Source: Butyrivibrio sp. (GTDB lineage: Bacteria; Bacillota; Clostridia; Lachnospirales; Lachnospiraceae). Taken from it: a stretch of 27,531 bases of DNA. The position numbers were made by a program, and so were the translations under genes. Under the pieces are notes generated by a model. That model was not told the DNA's origin. It did no database searches and was given only the letters and a program-made list of their open reading frames with translations. Below, piece by piece: positions 15,067-23,138 of this stretch; positions within the stretch are counted from its first letter, which is position 1, and each line of letters opens with the position of its first letter. The stretch covers positions 1 to 27,531 of the forward strand of contig NZ_SVFW01000050.1 in assembly GCF_015056685.1 (NCBI RefSeq). Direction: 5' to 3'.

Positions 15067-15820
15067 TAAGTCCTCCGTCGCGTGTCAGTTCTTCAGCAAA
15101 GGGTTCAATCAGGATAACGGCTATATTATCCTTACCTCCATTGTTATTAGCTGCCACAACAAGTTTCTGGGCCTTCTCTATAATATCTCTCTGACCACTT
15201 ACAATCATTCGTATTTCTTCATCTTCAAGCATATTCGTAAGTCCGTCAGAGCACATGAGCACAATATCACCACGGTTTAATTCAACGTTAAAAAAGTCGA
15301 TGTCTACTGTTTCAGTGGCACCGATAGCCCTGGTTATTATATTTTTATCAAGATGGGTTCTGGCTGTTTCTCTGTCAATGCCTCCCATCCTGACCATTTC
15401 CTCCACAAGCGAATGGTCTCTGGTAATCTGGGTGATTTTGTCATTGATGACGTAGAGCCTTGAATCTCCAACATTCGCTACCTGAAGATATCTGCCAAGG
15501 ACGGTACACGCCACAACTGTCGTTCCCATACCAAATAAGCTGGGATTTTCTGCTGCCTTTTCCCTCAATTTGTGATTAGCAGTCTTGATAGCATTCTCAA
15601 GAATCTTAACAGGGCTCTGTTCAAAAGACTTTTCTATCTCTTCAACCATTGTGTCCACTGTGAACCTTGATGCGTAATCACCGGCATTATGTCCGCCCAT
15701 ACCATCAGCAACAATAAACACATTAGAAAGATTTCCTATTTTCCTGTCAGAAGAAAATACATAATCCTGATTAAGTTTTCGCTTCTTTCCAATATCCGTA
15801 ACGGAAAAAGTTTTTAGCAA
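15059..15820 (-). CDS. prpC: PP2C-family serine/threonine phosphatase (PrpC/Stp)
   Basis: A 253-residue Mn2+/Mg2+-dependent phosphatase that reverses PrkC phosphorylation. PP2C motifs appear in order: NQDYVF near the start, VADGMGGHNAGD, GMGTTVV, VGDSRLY, TRDHSLVEEM, CSDGLTN and GGKDNIAVIL. No ATG is available at the N-terminus. TTG at 15820 is the likely start because GGGAGG lies 6 bases upstream, giving MLKTFSVTDIG; an in-frame TTG six codons earlier has no ribosome site. The gene's end overlaps prkC by 8 bases, a classic phosphatase-kinase coupling. The start is 51 bases from the rlmN stop. Confidence 0.95.
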   Translation of the reverse strand: MLKTFSVTDIGKKRKLNQDYVFSSDRKIGNLSNVFIVADGMGGHNAGDYASRFTVDTMVEEIEKSFEQSPVKILENAIKTANHKLREKAAENPSLFGMGTTVVACTVLGRYLQVANVGDSRLYVINDKITQITRDHSLVEEMVRMGGIDRETARTHLDKNIITRAIGATETVDIDFFNVELNRGDIVLMCSDGLTNMLEDEEIRMIVSGQRDIIEKAQKLVVAANNNGGKDNIAVILIEPFAEELTRDGGLND

Positions 15821-15871
15821 ATCCTGCCTCCCAAGCAATTACTTTTTTCATCAAACAAAATAAGCAGGTAC

Positions 15872-16939
15872 TTAATTTGTCTCCTCCAAATGGCGCCTAC
15901 GAAGTTGTCCACAGGCTCCATTAATATCCCTGCCCATTTCTCTTCTAATAGTAACATTTATTCGGCTTTTTTCAAGTTTATTTTTAAAAGCAAGCGCTCC
16001 TGTCCTGTCTGTAGGCTGATAACTTCTCTCCTTTATAGGGTTTACGGGAATAAGATTCACCACGCAATTAAATCCCGATAAAAGCTCCGACAGTTCTTTT
16101 GCATCTGCATCCGTGTCATTGACACCACTTACAAGGGAGTACTCAAAAGTAAGCTGCCTTCCTGTTTTCTCAAAGTAAGTCCTGCAGGCAGAAAGAACTT
16201 CATCAAGACTATATTTATTGGCAATAGGCATCAGCTCTTTTCTCTTGTCATTGTTGGATGCATGGAGAGAAAGGGCCAGATTTATGGACAGGTTCCTATC
16301 TGCAAGCTTAAGGATGTTTGGCACGATTCCGCAGGTGGAAACCGTAAGATTTCTCTGGCCAAGGTTAAGTCCATCTTCATTGGTCAAAAGATCTATGAAC
16401 CTTAAGAGATTGTCATAGTTATCCAAAGGTTCGCCACTTCCCATAACAACCACGCGGGAAATCTTCTGACCTGTATATCTTGAGATCGAATAGATCTGAT
16501 CCAGCATCTCTGAGGGTAAAAGATTCCTTACAACGCCATCAAGTGTTGATGCGCAGAACCTGCAGCCCATCCTGCAGCCTACCTGAGATGAGATACATAC
16601 GCTTACGCCAAACTTATACTTCATGTATACGCTCTCAATGATGTTTCCATCAGAGAGCCCGAACAAAAACTTCTTGGTCTCATCTACTTTTGACTCGAGG
16701 ACTTCCACTACCTTAAGTGAAGTGTACTCAAAGTTTTCACGGCATTTTTCTTTCAGGGACTTTGAGATATTGGACATATCATCATAGCTGGCAGCATGTT
16801 TTTTGTGCATCCAGTCATAGAGCTGACCAGCCCTGAACTTAGGCTCGCCCATCTCCTTTACGCATTCTGTCAGTTCAGGAAGCGTAAGGGATTTGATATC
16901 TGTTTTTCCATTTGGTGCTTTTATTAAATCTTTATTCAC
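15872..16939 (-). CDS. rlmN: Dual-specificity 23S rRNA (A2503)-C2 / tRNA (A37)-C2 methyltransferase
   Basis: A 355-residue radical-SAM methylase. The cluster motif C122-x3-C126-x2-C129 (GCRMGCRFCAS) binds the 4Fe-4S/SAM pair. C343 in NGACGQL, near the C-terminus, is the second conserved cysteine, which takes part in the methyl-transfer mechanism. It modifies A2503 in the ribosomal peptidyl-transferase centre and A37 of some tRNAs. The start is GTG at 16939 with AAGGTAAG upstream. It follows rsmB with an 18-base gap, as in many Firmicutes. Confidence 0.96.
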   Translation of the reverse strand: MNKDLIKAPNGKTDIKSLTLPELTECVKEMGEPKFRAGQLYDWMHKKHAASYDDMSNISKSLKEKCRENFEYTSLKVVEVLESKVDETKKFLFGLSDGNIIESVYMKYKFGVSVCISSQVGCRMGCRFCASTLDGVVRNLLPSEMLDQIYSISRYTGQKISRVVVMGSGEPLDNYDNLLRFIDLLTNEDGLNLGQRNLTVSTCGIVPNILKLADRNLSINLALSLHASNNDKRKELMPIANKYSLDEVLSACRTYFEKTGRQLTFEYSLVSGVNDTDADAKELSELLSGFNCVVNLIPVNPIKERSYQPTDRTGALAFKNKLEKSRINVTIRREMGRDINGACGQLRRRHLEETN

Positions 16940-16957
16940 TATACTTACCTTATTTCT

Positions 16958-18355
16958 TCAATCACTTTTCCTGCGAAGTCTTGCAATAAAGAATCCGTCA
17001 GTGCCATACTCTCCGGGGAGCAGCTGAATATATCCTTTTTTTGCTGACTTCATGATATCTGAGTCTTTTTCAGGCTTAAAGATATCTGAAACAACCTCTG
17101 AGATATCCACCATTTCGAAAGGAAATTCGCGACAAATTTTCTCAACTACTTTCTGATTTTCAGCTCTGTTGACAGTACAGGTGGAGTAGATCATTGTACC
17201 GCCCTTTTTCACATAATCCCAGGAAGCCTTTACGATTTCCCACTGCAAAGCTTCAATCTCGCTCAGAGCTTTCTGAGAAGTATTAAGCTTTATATCGCTC
17301 TTTCTTCCGATGATACCAAGACCTGAGCAGGGAACATCAAGATACAGAACATCTGCCATATCACCAAGGTTTCCATCATGGATCCTGGCATCTGAAACTT
17401 TTACTTCGATGTTATCAAGACCAAGTCTCTCAGCATTTTCAAGTATCAGCTCACACTTTCTGTCTGACACATCTCTTGAAAGAACGCGGCCACTTTTCCC
17501 CACTTTTTCTGCAGCGTGGGTGGTTTTTCCACCGGGAGCTGCGCATACATCCACAACTGTTTGCCCCTCAGTTACTCCTGCAATCTCTGCAACAAGCATG
17601 GAGCTTACATCCTGAACTGCAAACCTGCCCTCATCAAAGCCAGGTAAAAACTTGATGTTATCAGTTTTTTCCAGTTCTATAGCATAGGAAAGGAGGTTAT
17701 TGTCCTTAACCTGTGCCCCTGTCTTTTTAATCTCTTCTACCAGTTCATCCTTGATCTTCTTTTGAGCCTCTTTGTCTTTTGCCTCATACATGTTGATTCT
17801 AAGGACAGTTGGTCTTGTCTCTAAAAAGAACTGAAGAATCTTTTCAGTTTTCTCAAAACCGTATTCTTGAACCCACATTTTGCAGAGCCACTGCGGCATT
17901 GAATAAAAAACTGACAAATACTCTATGCTCGAAGAGCCATCCTTATCAGGATACTTTATGTTGTCTTTGTTCCTTGCTATGTTCCTGAGGACACCGTTTA
18001 CAAAGCCCTTAAGTCCATCAAACTTATGCTTGGAAGCAAGCTTTACAGCCTCGTTGCAGGCAGCGCTGTCAGGGACCTGATCCATAAACATTATCTGATA
18101 GGTTCCCATCCTGATGATATTTCTGATAAGGGGCTGCATCTTTAAAACTTTTGTCTTGGAAAACTGATCAATAACGTAATCTACCTGTATCTGTCTCTCA
18201 AGGCATCCGTCTACAACTCTTTTGATAAAGGCCTTATCCCTTGTCTCAAGATAGTCGTACTTTTCCAGCGCATCCTTTAAAAGGGATGGCTTTTTTTTGC
18301 CATCCCTGTCATATTCCATTAGTATACTTAAAACTATTTCTCTGATATTACTCAT
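16958..18355 (-). CDS. rsmB: 16S rRNA (cytosine(967)-C(5))-methyltransferase
   Basis: A 465-residue protein with the two expected parts: an N-terminal NusB-like helical RNA-binding domain (about 1-150) and a SAM-dependent methyltransferase domain. The SAM loop is DVCAAPGGKTTHAAE. DVPCSGLGIIGRKSDIK carries the product-release cysteine, and YSTCTVNRAENQ carries the catalytic cysteine. GGGAGAGG stands just before the ATG at 18355. It is part of the fmt-yugP-rsmB-rlmN series, a common translation-linked arrangement. Confidence 0.95.
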   Translation of the reverse strand: MSNIREIVLSILMEYDRDGKKKPSLLKDALEKYDYLETRDKAFIKRVVDGCLERQIQVDYVIDQFSKTKVLKMQPLIRNIIRMGTYQIMFMDQVPDSAACNEAVKLASKHKFDGLKGFVNGVLRNIARNKDNIKYPDKDGSSSIEYLSVFYSMPQWLCKMWVQEYGFEKTEKILQFFLETRPTVLRINMYEAKDKEAQKKIKDELVEEIKKTGAQVKDNNLLSYAIELEKTDNIKFLPGFDEGRFAVQDVSSMLVAEIAGVTEGQTVVDVCAAPGGKTTHAAEKVGKSGRVLSRDVSDRKCELILENAERLGLDNIEVKVSDARIHDGNLGDMADVLYLDVPCSGLGIIGRKSDIKLNTSQKALSEIEALQWEIVKASWDYVKKGGTMIYSTCTVNRAENQKVVEKICREFPFEMVDISEVVSDIFKPEKDSDIMKSAKKGYIQLLPGEYGTDGFFIARLRRKSD

Positions 18356-18420
18356 AACCTCTCCCTAAACGGGAACTCCCCTCATTTGATCAAAAAAGAT
18401 CTGATACCGTAAAAAGCTCA

Positions 18421-19131
18421 TCAGTCTCTTCTTCTGTTGTTCAGCATTACAAGCCTTAAAAGCTGAACAACTGCTGCCGCTGCACTTGCCACATATGTCA
18501 TGGCTGCAGCAGATAACACTTTTCTTGAATCCGCTACTTCCTCGTGACCAAGGATTCCATACTCTTCAAGCATCACAAGAGCTCTGTGAGATGCATCGAA
18601 CTCAACAGGAAGTGTTACAACCTGAAAAAGAACTGCCAATGAAAATACCCAGATTCCTATAGAAATAAGCGGTGAAATACTAAGGAACATTCCCAAAATG
18701 ATAAGGGGAACACCTGCCTTGGAACCAATATTGGCTGCAGGAACAAGGGCTGACCTTATCTGGAGCGGAAGGTATCCATTCTGATGCTGCATTACATGGC
18801 CACATTCATGGGCAGCTACCCCTATAGCTGCTACTGAATTGGAACCATAGGTTGCATCTGACAAATTCACAACTCTGGTCCTTGGATCATAGTGATCTGT
18901 AAGGTCCCCCGGAACATGCTGAACAGTTACATCACTGACGCCATTTCGCCTTAGTATCTCCATTGCGACCTGTGCACCTGTCATACCGCTCATGCTGCGG
19001 ACTCTGTTGTATTTTTTATAAACCGAATTAACTCTATAGCTGGCAACCATGCAAAGTATAGCCATGATAATGACCAATATGTACATTGGGTCCATGCCAT
19101 ATCCATATCCGTAACCATATCCGTAATACAT
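18421..19131 (-). CDS. Membrane zinc metallopeptidase, YugP family
   Basis: A 236-residue membrane protein. It opens with a Gly-Tyr run (MYYGYGYGYGYGMD), then a hydrophobic helix (about 16-31). The HExxH-type zinc motif is HECGH (108-112), and a likely third ligand is E177 in PVEFDAS. Two or three more hydrophobic helices follow (about 139-175 and 205-230). Members of this family are routinely found beside fmt and rsmB in Firmicutes, but their substrate is not established. AAAGAGGCG precedes the ATG. The Gly-Tyr start arises from a 12-base DNA repeat. Confidence 0.9.
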   Translation of the reverse strand: MYYGYGYGYGYGMDPMYILVIIMAILCMVASYRVNSVYKKYNRVRSMSGMTGAQVAMEILRRNGVSDVTVQHVPGDLTDHYDPRTRVVNLSDATYGSNSVAAIGVAAHECGHVMQHQNGYLPLQIRSALVPAANIGSKAGVPLIILGMFLSISPLISIGIWVFSLAVLFQVVTLPVEFDASHRALVMLEEYGILGHEEVADSRKVLSAAAMTYVASAAAAVVQLLRLVMLNNRRRD

Positions 19132-19182
19132 TCAAATCGCCTCTTTCCTATGAATACATTAATTCTACCACATATAATGTTA

Positions 19183-20127
19183 TCAGCCTAATTTAGTGCC
19201 CTCTTCAAGCTTGTATCCAAGAAGGAAGTCCTTTACCAGCATGCGCTTTTTTCCTTCAAGCTGAAGTTCCTTAACTTTCAGATAACCACTACCTGTCTTA
19301 ACAGCAAAGCTGTCCTTATAAACTGCCACAACTTCTCCAGGCGCTGCACCAGCTCCATCTACGCCATCAAGCTCTTTTACCACTTCTGCCTTCCAGATTT
19401 TAAGCATCTTGCCATTAAGTGAAGTGAAGGCTGAAGGCCATGGATTAAGGCCTCGAACAAGGTTGAAGATAGTCTCCGCATCCTTATTAAAATCAATTCT
19501 TCCCATGTCCTTTGAAAGCTTACCGCACTTTGTAGCCTTGGCTTCATCCTGTGGAACAGGTGTAAGCTCACCTCTTTCGATCATCGGAAGCGCATCTACA
19601 ATAAGCTCTCCTCCAAGAACTGAAAGCTTGTCAAAAAGGCCGCCGCCTGTCTCATCGCGATCAATTGTGATCTCTCTTTGGATCAGAATGTCACCGGTGT
19701 CCATACCTGCTGCCATCTGCATGATAGTCACGCCAGTTTTCTCCTCACCATCAAGGATTGCCTGCTGAATAGGCGCAGCTCCTCTGTATTTTGGTAAAAG
19801 CGATGCATGGATATTGACACATCCAAATTTAGGAATATCCAGTATTTCCTGTGAAAGGATCTGTCCAAAGGCTGCAACCACATATATATCAGCCTCATAT
19901 TTTTTCAGCTCCGCAACGTTCTCCGGAAGCTTTATCCTTACAGGCTGAAATACAGGAATATTGTGTTCAAGAGCACAGGCCTTGACGTCAGATACCTGCA
20001 GCTCTCCGCTTCTTCCCTTTGGTTTATCCGGCTGCGTGACAACTAAAGTCACTTCGTGCCCTGCCTCGATTATTTTTTCAAGCGCCGTCCTGGCAAAGTC
20101 CGGAGTGCCCATAAATATTATCTTCAT
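19183..20127 (-). CDS. fmt: Methionyl-tRNA formyltransferase
   Basis: A 314-residue enzyme that formylates initiator Met-tRNA using 10-formyl-tetrahydrofolate. Its catalytic residues are N105 and H107 (NIHASLLPKYRGAAP) and D143 (AAGMDTGDI). The C-terminal third is the tRNA-binding OB-like domain. TAGGAGAT precedes the ATG at 20127. Normally fmt follows def directly; here a full ABC importer and a terminator lie between them. A promoter for fmt is not obvious in the 47 bases between the terminator and its start, so fmt may depend on read-through or on a weak promoter. Confidence 0.97.
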   Translation of the reverse strand: MKIIFMGTPDFARTALEKIIEAGHEVTLVVTQPDKPKGRSGELQVSDVKACALEHNIPVFQPVRIKLPENVAELKKYEADIYVVAAFGQILSQEILDIPKFGCVNIHASLLPKYRGAAPIQQAILDGEEKTGVTIMQMAAGMDTGDILIQREITIDRDETGGGLFDKLSVLGGELIVDALPMIERGELTPVPQDEAKATKCGKLSKDMGRIDFNKDAETIFNLVRGLNPWPSAFTSLNGKMLKIWKAEVVKELDGVDGAGAAPGEVVAVYKDSFAVKTGSGYLKVKELQLEGKKRMLVKDFLLGYKLEEGTKLG

Positions 20128-20167
20128 ATCAAATCTCCTATTAAAAGCAAATAGTTTTAAGTAGCAT

Positions 20168-20208
20168 AAAAAAACCTAAAACGGTAAATATTAGTTTACC
20201 ATTTCAGG
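20168..20208 (-). terminator. Strong intrinsic terminator of the def-ABC importer unit
   Basis: A 14-bp stem (20175-20188 with 20195-20208) and a 6-base loop are followed on the minus strand by TTTTTTT. The two mismatches in the DNA become G-U wobbles only in RNA copied from the minus-strand genes, so the structure has been kept for that direction. Confidence 0.88.
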
Positions 20209-20242
20209 CTTCTTTTGTACATCGACAAGGTGCTTAAGCAAA

Positions 20243-21037
20243 TCACTCTGCAGTGATATCTGCGCCAAAGTATTTCTTTGAAATCTCAGCAAGCTTCCCC
20301 TCTGCGCGAAGATCAACAATTGCCTGGTTGATAGCTTCTCTGAGAGAATCATTATCACTTCCCTTTGCAAGAGGAACTGCATACTTTGTAACTTCTGGAT
20401 CAACAGCTGCAACCTTAAGCTCTGTAGTTCCTGTTGTATTGAAGTAGTCCTGAGCTGAAGTGTTGGCATTTATTGTAGCATCAACTGTACCATTAAGTAC
20501 AAGAGTCATTGTCTCGCCCAAAGTATCAACATTGGATACTGCTGCTCCATACTCGATTCCCATAGCCTCGTAGGTTGAGCCTGCAGAATTGGCTGTTGTG
20601 TGTCCCTTAAGATCATCAAAAGACGCGATATCTGTATTGGATGCAAGAGTAACAACTACGGCGTGGTCATAGGCGTAGGCCTCAGTAAAATCAAAGGTCT
20701 CGGAACGCTCATCAGTAACATCAACACCGTTAGCCATCATATCAAATGTACCTGTTGAAACACCTGTAAGACCGCCGTCGAAAGCAACTTCCTTAAACTC
20801 AGGTGTAACACCGAGCTTCTCAGCGATAGCTGCTGCCACTTCTACGTCAAATCCAACGAGCTCATCTGTATCAGGGTCATGGTATGTAAATGGTGCCCAC
20901 ACACCTTCAGTAGCTATTGTGATCTTGCCGGCCTCTTTGATACGAGCCAGGTGGTCATCACTTTTTTTAGCGCCGCATCCGGCCAAAAGAGATGTTGCAA
21001 GAATTGTTGTCAGTGCCAGTGATAGAATCCTTTTCAT
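20243..21037 (-). CDS. Amino-acid ABC importer substrate-binding lipoprotein (cystine-type, SBP family 3)
   Basis: A 264-residue lipoprotein. The signal peptide MKRILSLALTTILATSLLAG ends at lipobox Cys21. The mature part is a two-lobed family-3 binding protein with GVWAPFTYHDPDTDELVGFD, then FDGGLTGVSTGTFDMMANGV, a pattern I associate with cystine binders (TcyA/FliY) more than with glutamine or histidine binders. The start at 21037 is chosen over one eight codons upstream because AAAGGAGGATATTT lies directly before it and the signal peptide begins there. It is the last gene of the importer unit, 83 bases after the ATPase gene. A weak hairpin-plus-T stretch sits in that gap. Confidence 0.92.
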   Translation of the reverse strand: MKRILSLALTTILATSLLAGCGAKKSDDHLARIKEAGKITIATEGVWAPFTYHDPDTDELVGFDVEVAAAIAEKLGVTPEFKEVAFDGGLTGVSTGTFDMMANGVDVTDERSETFDFTEAYAYDHAVVVTLASNTDIASFDDLKGHTTANSAGSTYEAMGIEYGAAVSNVDTLGETMTLVLNGTVDATINANTSAQDYFNTTGTTELKVAAVDPEVTKYAVPLAKGSDNDSLREAINQAIVDLRAEGKLAEISKKYFGADITAE

Positions 21038-21120
21038 AAATATCCTCCTTTGTAAGTACAAACATTGTATATAAAAACCTACCTAAAATTATCACAGCAG
21101 GTAATCATATTTCTTATAGA

Positions 21121-21861
21121 TTAGTGCTCAGTTAGTCTTAAAAATTCTCTTGTTCTTACTTCTTTTGGATTGTCAAAGAAGTCTGCTGAGCTGCCCTCTT
21201 CAACCACATTTCCATCTGCCATGAATACAACATGGGATGATACTTCTTTTGCAAAGCCCATTTCATGGGTGACAACTATCATAGTCATACCCTCATCTGC
21301 AAGTTCTCTCATAACCTCAAGAACTTCTGATGTAAGCTGTGGATCAAGAGCTGATGTAGGCTCATCGAAATAAATAATGCTTGGGTCAGTGGCAAGTGCC
21401 CTTGCTATTGCAACTCTCTGCTGCTGTCCGCCTGAAAGCTGACTGGGATAATAATCAGTATAGCCGTCCATTCCGACCTTTTTTAATACTTCAAGTGCCT
21501 TCTCGTCAGCCTCATTTTTAGGAATCTTTCTCGCAGATGTAAGGCCCAAAGTCACATTTTCCAATACGTTCTTATTGGCAAAAAGATTGTAGCCCTGAAA
21601 AACAAATCCCGTCTTTTTCCTGATGGCAGCTATATCACTTTTGGAAATCCCGGAAAGATCATAGTCTTTCCCATCAAAAGAAAGCTTTCCTCCGTCAGGC
21701 TTTTCAAGGAAATTTATGCAGCGAAGAAGGGTTGTCTTACCAGATCCTGATGGTCCCAGAATTGAAACCACATCGCCTTTATTTACTTTTAAATCTATGC
21801 CTTTCAAAACCTCGGTTTTGTCAAAAGACTTTTTTAGATTTTTTACCTCTAGTAATGCCAT
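21121..21861 (-). CDS. Polar amino-acid ABC importer ATP-binding protein (GlnQ/TcyC type)
   Basis: A 246-residue ATPase with all motifs intact: Walker A GPSGSGKTT (36-44), Q-loop FQGYNLF, signature LSGGQQQRV (142-150), Walker B IIYFDEPTSALDP and the switch His199 in VVTHEMGF. It powers uptake through the adjacent permease. The start codon lies 2 bases after the permease stop, so translation is coupled; a GGAG inside the permease 3' end is the only visible ribosome site. Confidence 0.95.
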   Translation of the reverse strand: MALLEVKNLKKSFDKTEVLKGIDLKVNKGDVVSILGPSGSGKTTLLRCINFLEKPDGGKLSFDGKDYDLSGISKSDIAAIRKKTGFVFQGYNLFANKNVLENVTLGLTSARKIPKNEADEKALEVLKKVGMDGYTDYYPSQLSGGQQQRVAIARALATDPSIIYFDEPTSALDPQLTSEVLEVMRELADEGMTMIVVTHEMGFAKEVSSHVVFMADGNVVEEGSSADFFDNPKEVRTREFLRLTEH

Positions 21862-21863
21862 AC

Positions 21864-22538
21864 TTATTTGCGAACTCCGTAATTTCCAAGTCTTCTCTCA
21901 CCTTTCTTCTGAACAAAGGTAAGAACTGTACAAAAGAGCAGATATATAGCTGCAACTTCTATGTACAAAGGAAAATAATTGTAGGACTGTCCTGCAATCT
22001 GCTTGGTCCTTGTAAACATCTCGACCACAGTTATGCTTGATGCCAGTGATGTATCTTTTACCATGCTGATAAGCGCATTGAAAAGAGATGGAAAAGCTGT
22101 TCTGAAGGCCTGCGGCAATATGATATGCCACATGATCTGCATATAGCTCATTCCAACGCAGTAACCTGCCTCAAGCTGTCCGGCGGGAACTGCCTCCATG
22201 GCTGCTCTCATAGTCTCAGCACTGTAAGCACCTTCACATATCGAAAAAACTATGACCGCTACCAAAAAAGGATTGGCATTTATACCAAATAGTGGAAGTC
22301 CGTAAAATGCCACCATAAGCTGTACCAAAAGCGGTGTTCCTCTGATGATCCAGATATAAAATCTGCAGATCTGTCTGACTACCGGAACCCCTGCATATTG
22401 AACCATTGCCACAAATACAGCAATGACAGTTGAAAGCACGAAAGCTATTAGTGCAAGAGGTACCGAAACCTTAAGTCCATATACTAATATCTTGGGAAAA
22501 GAGCTGATCAAAAGCTCCAATGTCTGCGCATTAAACAT
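21864..22538 (-). CDS. Polar amino-acid ABC importer permease (HisM/TcyB type)
   Basis: A 224-residue membrane protein with about five hydrophobic helices, of the His/Glu/Gln/Arg/opine family permease type. The cytoplasmic loop that docks the ATPase is visible (EAGYCVGMSYMQIMWHIILPQAFR, an EAA-type loop with the conserved G and LPQA). The ATG at 22538 is only 6 bases past the def stop, and the nearest AGAGGA is about 16 bases away. Re-initiation by ribosomes that have just finished def is therefore the probable mode of translation. Confidence 0.93.
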   Translation of the reverse strand: MFNAQTLELLISSFPKILVYGLKVSVPLALIAFVLSTVIAVFVAMVQYAGVPVVRQICRFYIWIIRGTPLLVQLMVAFYGLPLFGINANPFLVAVIVFSICEGAYSAETMRAAMEAVPAGQLEAGYCVGMSYMQIMWHIILPQAFRTAFPSLFNALISMVKDTSLASSITVVEMFTRTKQIAGQSYNYFPLYIEVAAIYLLFCTVLTFVQKKGERRLGNYGVRK

Positions 22539-22544
22539 GTATTA

Positions 22545-23048
22545 TTATTCTTTGTCCTCTGAATCCTGCTCCTGCATGAGTTCCTCGTTGTCTACAAGTT
22601 CACCCTCAACCTTCTCCACATACATGTGTCCGTCAAGGTGATCGAGCTCATGGCAGATAGCTCTTGCAAGGAGTTCCTCTCCTTCAATAACAAATTCTTT
22701 CATATCAAGGTCAAATGCTTTTGCCTTAACATAGTTAGGTCTTGTAACAACGCCGGACTTACCAGGAATAGAAAGACATCCTTCATATCCTGTCTGCTCG
22801 CCTGAAGTCTCAAGGATTTCTGGATTAATCATAACTATAGGATCATCAGCTTCAGGTGAAACATCAATAACTACTATTCTCTTTAAAATTCCAACCTGAG
22901 GCGCTGCAAGGCCAACTCCGTTTGCATCATACATAGTCTCAAGCATATCCTCTACAAGTTCTCTGATCCTTGGTGTTACTTCCTTAACTTCTTTGCAGCG
23001 ACGCTCAAGTACTTCATCGCCATATTCTCTAATAGTTCTAAGTGCCAT
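22545..23048 (-). CDS. def: Peptide deformylase
   Basis: A 167-residue metalloenzyme that removes the formyl group from nascent N-terminal formyl-methionine. The three class motifs are present: GVGLAAPQ (44-51), EGCLS with metal ligand C91, and HELDHLDG with H133, E134 and H137. A short acidic tail (ELMQEQDSEDKE) extends past the usual end. AAAGGAGG precedes the ATG. Its downstream partner is normally fmt; here it leads straight into an ABC importer permease. Confidence 0.97.
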   Translation of the reverse strand: MALRTIREYGDEVLERRCKEVKEVTPRIRELVEDMLETMYDANGVGLAAPQVGILKRIVVIDVSPEADDPIVMINPEILETSGEQTGYEGCLSIPGKSGVVTRPNYVKAKAFDLDMKEFVIEGEELLARAICHELDHLDGHMYVEKVEGELVDNEELMQEQDSEDKE

Positions 23049-23098
23049 ATTGGCCTCCTTTATTTATTGTTCAAAAAACATTAGATTTTATACAATTC

Positions 23099-23131
23099 AT
23101 TATATGATATCAATTTAAGCAGAAATGTCAA
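23099..23131 (-). promoter_or_regulatory. Candidate sigma-A promoter of def
   Basis: The minus strand has a consensus -35, TTGACA (23131-23126), then after 16 bases TATCAT (23109-23104). A perfect TATAAT (23104-23099) follows directly but at too long a spacing. The -35 sits just past the priA stop, and no terminator separates priA from def, so def may be served both from here and by read-through. Confidence 0.5.
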
Positions 23132-23138
23132 TATCCCA

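Noticed and set aside
14545..15069. 174-codon plus-strand open frame opposite the PrkC kinase domain
   Set aside because: Antisense to catalytic kinase motifs that are under obvious protein-level constraint.
18356..18420. Possible terminator between yugP and rsmB
   Set aside because: Only very short stems (AGATC/GATCT-type, GGGAG/CTCCC-type) with no T-tract in the right place; read-through is more likely.
21038..21120. Possible attenuator hairpin between the ATPase and lipoprotein genes
   Set aside because: The stem is only about 5-6 bp with a long loop; the T-run after it is suggestive but the structure is too weak to list as a feature.
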